DNA from: Polytrichum commune
Lineage: Eukaryota; Streptophyta; Polytrichopsida; Polytrichales; Polytrichaceae
Direction: 5' to 3'
DNA: 64,000 nucleotides
Assembly: GCA_950295325.1 (NCBI GenBank)
Contig: OX485804.1
Location: 65,068,533 to 65,132,532, forward strand
The first letter of the stretch is position 1, and each line of letters begins with the position of its first letter. Both the position numbers and the translations under genes were made by a program. Shown here one piece after another: positions 60,781 through 64,000 of this stretch. The notes beneath the pieces were generated by a model. That model was given only the letters and a program-made list of their open reading frames with translations, had not been told where the DNA came from and ran no database searches.

Positions 60781-61755
60781 ACCCCTCAAGGTTGGGAGAT
60801 TTTACTATTGATAACTTCATTCTTAGTCTTTTCTTAGAATATTATACCTCGTTCAATTACAAACCTCATGTTCTTTCATTGAGACTCTCCAAATCAAAGA
60901 AATAAGCTAAAAATTAAAGTGCAAAATTTGGTCAAGTCACTCGTGCGTGAAGGAATACTACGTTTTACAATACTATGCACTATTAGCTAACTTTATTAGT
61001 TACCGCTTCTACACCCCTTCTACACATACAATAATTGTAGTCTTCCTTTCATTTAAATTATGTTGTACATGAGTCATTTTTTAGTCTTAGGGCATAATTT
61101 CATTAAAATTGTACCTTGTTATGACTAAAAATTATGAATATTTGTAGTCAAAATCTTATGACATGCTTTCCAGGCATGTCGAGATGTTAAATTTAAAGTT
61201 TTAATTATATTGGTGTAGTCTTTTAGTGATTTGTTAACAACTTTTCTTTTAGTGTAAACAACACGCGAACATGGAGCAATCTGTCATCTTAAGCCATGTG
61301 GATTTTTAAAATACACCCATTGACCTTTAAGGGTTGGGTTGAGTGACAAGCAACTAAAGGTCTTTGGCCCTCAAATTGGAGGGTGAGAAGGTATTTAGAT
61401 GTTGCCTCTCTCTCCACAATCGGTAAGCAATAGGAATTTGGAAAATATTAGGGCTTTGTGGGTGGGATGAGCATGCAAACTTACCTCCAAAAACCCTTAA
61501 AAGCTTACTATTGTGAGATTGGTTTGTCGGTGGCTAGATCAAGAGTTGCTCTTACAACCATTGTGGGTCTTGAGCCCACCCAAAACGTTCAATACATAAG
61601 CTTACCCCTTAATTCATGGAAGGTTGTTCTTATTAGGAACAACCAATAACACGATATTCAATATTTTGAGAGTGGGATCCTCTCAATATAATATTGGCCA
61701 TTTGGACACCTAAAAGTCATGTTAGGTTGATAAATACTAGATTATACTTCAGACG
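60781..61755. other. Intergenic, nothing recognised
   Basis: AT-rich with short reading frames only. The part just after the MITE resembles the sequence next to MITE copy A near 22.2-22.4 kb in inverted orientation (for example CACAAGTGACTTGACCAAAT against ATTTGGTCAAGTCACTCGTG), so both lie in a longer shared repeat. Confidence 0.45.
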
Positions 61756-62038
61756 TGTAGTTTCCATTAAAATGAGAGTATGTTAAGTTGGGAAATCGAC
61801 TCATTTAGGTTGAGTCGACTTAAATGAGGACATTATGTTGTCAGTTTAGGTTGAGTCAACCTAAATGAGGACAATATTTTGTCAATTTAGGTTGAGTTGA
61901 CCTAAATGAGGACATTATGTTGTTAATTTAGGTTGAGTCGACCTAAATGAGGACAATTACATTAGTCAATTTAGGTTGAGTCGACCTAATTGAGTCGATG
62001 TCCCAGCTTAACATACTCTCATTTTAATGGAACCTACA
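61756..62038. mobile_element. Foldback MITE with internal palindromic tandem repeats
   Basis: The terminal inverted repeat is about 37 bp: TGTAGTTTCCATTAAAATGA, GAGTATGTTAAGTTGGGA at the left, and its near-perfect complement at the right (TCCCAGCTTAACATACTCTC, ATTTTAATGGAACCTACA). The interior is about four to five units of roughly 53 bp, each with TTTAGGTTGAGTCGACCTAAA-like palindromes (written here in part) and ATGAGGACA(T/A)TAT. A further half terminus, CTCTCATTTTAATGAA, lies at 62161-62176. No coding capacity. Confidence 0.9.
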
Positions 62039-62193
62039 GCGGAATTTACAGCAGAAAATCAAATGTTATTTTTTTACTTGTACTCTACAACTTTCCAGTG
62101 GTTTTCATTTCATTCTTGGATTAATAGTTTTCTTTATGTACTCTCAATTCACTGGAAAACTCTCATTTTAATGAATATTGTGTTCAATATGTA

Positions 62194-62560
62194 GATAGAT
62201 AGAAACTCCGGTCCCTTTTTAGCAAGGGGCCGGCGTGAATAAAGTGTCCGTTCATAATGCCAATGACCCGATGCCCACTGGACAAGGGGGGCATTGGGAC
62301 AATACTACTCTCCCCTTTCGAGGATGGACACTATAGTGACACACTATACTAGTTCCTAGCTAGCCACTAGTGCCTTGAAGATACCGGACATGGTATCCCC
62401 CCAAAGGGCTTTGAGGTACCCATACAACAAGGTCCAAGGACCCCCCACCATAGTTGGGTGGACTAAGGTGGTGAGCACCACGCCGGCATGGGGAATAGAA
62501 CCCACAACCTCCTCATTGGGGGCCATGAGCCCTAACCACCAAGCCAAGGCCCGTGGTGCC
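62194..62560 (-). mobile_element. Full-length tRNA-derived SINE with 15-bp target duplication
   Basis: Both flanks carry TGTGTTCAATATGTA (62179-62193 and 62561-62575), a perfect target duplication as left by LINE-driven insertion. The minus strand begins with a tRNA-like head containing an A-box-like TTGGCTTGGTGGTTAG and a B-box-like GGTTCTATTCC. It ends in CTATCTATC. The body shares segments with the truncated copy at 10364-10525. Confidence 0.92.
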
Positions 62561-62575
62561 TGTGTTCAATATGTA

Positions 62576-64000
62576 TATATGTCTTGCATCATGTAGAAGC
62601 ACTTAATTCCAACATGTGTTTTTTCCCAAAAGCGGGCAACTATGTACTTCAATATGAATACTAACATTATGATTGTGAGGACTGAACATGTGATTGAATA
62701 GTTGCAAAGGATAAAATGTCAACATCATTGTGACTATTCATTCTGGGGGGATCTACACGACTAAAAGAGTCAAATGAGGTCTATGACTTTGAATGTTTTT
62801 ACATAATTAAATATAAATGATCTCAACATCATTGTGCTAAAACATAATTATCCAAATAAAATATTGGATGATTTGTCCGAATTAAAGAAGGGACCATAGA
62901 GCTCAAAGTATATGCCATACACACTTCTACCTTACCCATGGTTAACATTGTGTTTGCTCATCTGAAGTTTCATCCCAATGTAAGATTGTGGAACCTTGCA
63001 CACCATGTGCAAAAAACCGCTAAATAATGACCTACTTTCCAACCCCACAATGAGCTTGAACCATTATCTCAATTAATTTTTGTTGATTTGTTTAGGGTGG
63101 ACCATGGTGAATCAAGAGGATAATCTTGAACTTCATTTTGCAAAAAAAGGCCATGTGTTGCCTCTGCCCCCACTTCTCATAGAATCTTAGGGGGGTCACT
63201 AGCGAAAATCGTAGAAATAATGTGCGATAAAAAAATAAGGTGTAATATATTCATTGTAGATCAATTTTGCAAAAAAAAACATACACATAATATAAGGGTT
63301 TTAATAATAATGAAACATGTTTACATGTAAAATACCATCACATATAATGGCCTCTTTTATCTAGTCAGTACATGTAAAATAGCGTGGAAACAATTACTAA
63401 GGGTAGCGGGACTAGAGTAGGATTTGTGCTAGTGGATGAAAAAGGTATTTTCTATTGAAAAAGCTTGGATGAATGACTTCGCAACCTAGATGACTTGAAC
63501 GTTACTGAACCAATGTATCCAATGTGCAGTTAATGTTCTCTACCTACGTGCCCGGATGGAAATTTTGAGCGCATTATTTAAATTGCAATCTTCTTTCCAA
63601 TGTCTTTGGCAGTATAAGTAAAATAGGGTATTTTTAAATGATTCCCCCAAAATTTATAATTATTGATAGGGTGTATTAAAATACAATTATTTACCTTCAT
63701 TTTGAAAAATACCATACCTTATAATCTTTTTTGCAAGGTAAATAATCCCCCAATAAATAGGTCTTGATCGCATGTGTATGCATTAATCACGTGGCATTAA
63801 TATAAGAGGGAGTGACCCCCCCCCCAAGCGTAGGATGTGAAACCAAACTTTCAATCCACACCTAACCACATAACACTCAACTATAAGTGTCCAATTTACT
63901 GGTGTGTTTGATTTAGGCACGTCTACCTTATCTTATTTCATTCTAATAAAACTTTTGATATGTTTTTTTTTCATGCATCAAGGATAAAGAGCATAAATAT
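62576..64000. other. Intergenic, nothing recognised
   Basis: AT-rich with homopolymer runs (for example C at 63817-63825). No gene or RNA was recognised. Confidence 0.35.

Overview
This is nuclear DNA of a green plant. It holds intron-rich genes for chloroplast and core-metabolism proteins: the photosystem I subunit PsaL, the photosystem II subunit PsbR, a TilS-type tRNA-lysidine synthetase and methionine-salvage enzymes. They sit among long AT-rich intergenic stretches full of decayed DNA transposons, MITEs and SINEs. No operon-like layout, CRISPR or prokaryotic signal is visible. The clade cannot be fixed from sequence alone. A streptophyte is certain, and a seed-free land plant such as a bryophyte is my guess.

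Layout. 0.3-6.9 kb: an 11-exon TilS gene (+) with repeat-rich introns. 7-13.2 kb: gene-poor, with a Tigger/pogo transposase relic (about 8.1-9.75 kb) and a truncated SINE. 13.3-21.5 kb: a 14-exon gene (+) that encodes one 824-residue protein fusing 5-methylthioribose-1-phosphate isomerase (MTNA) to 5-methylthioribose kinase (MTNK). A single exon carries the end of one enzyme and the start of the other. Its last intron holds a 5S-rRNA-like element. 21.5-25.8 kb: no gene, with diverged repeats and a MITE.

25.9-60.6 kb is a photosynthesis-gene cluster. It has three intronless psaL genes (26.1 kb +, 50.3 kb -, 59.6 kb -) and three five-exon psbR genes (35.3 kb -, 40.0 kb -, 51.5 kb +), plus relics of both. 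All three psbR copies have identical exon lengths (181/59/56/53/92 nt). psaL copies 1 and 3 lie in the arms of a large inverted duplication (about 25.87-29.3 kb against 56.5-60.57 kb). psbR copy 3 is a visible recombinant: its 5' half is like copy 2 and its 3' half like copy 1, with the junction inside intron 3. psaL copy 2 and psbR copy 3 are divergent, and their shared 558-bp intergenic region carries the same psbR-type promoter module twice, as an inverted repeat. psaL copy 2 has therefore lost its G-box/I-box promoter and taken a psbR-type one. Two decayed psaL 3' ends lie behind psaL copy 2, and a psbR exon-4 relic lies upstream of psbR copy 1.

Between and after these genes are a second Tigger relic (31.9-33.9 kb), a non-autonomous hAT element with a perfect 8-bp target duplication and a C-rich satellite core (43.9-44.8 kb), a hAT dimerisation-domain relic inside GC-rich minisatellites (48.4-49.0 kb), a foldback MITE with internal palindromic tandem repeats (61.8-62.0 kb) and a full-length tRNA-type SINE with a 15-bp target duplication (62.2-62.6 kb).

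Functionally, TilS, PsaL and PsbR belong to chloroplast gene expression and photosynthesis. The MTNA-MTNK fusion joins two consecutive cytosolic steps that recycle methylthioadenosine to methionine.
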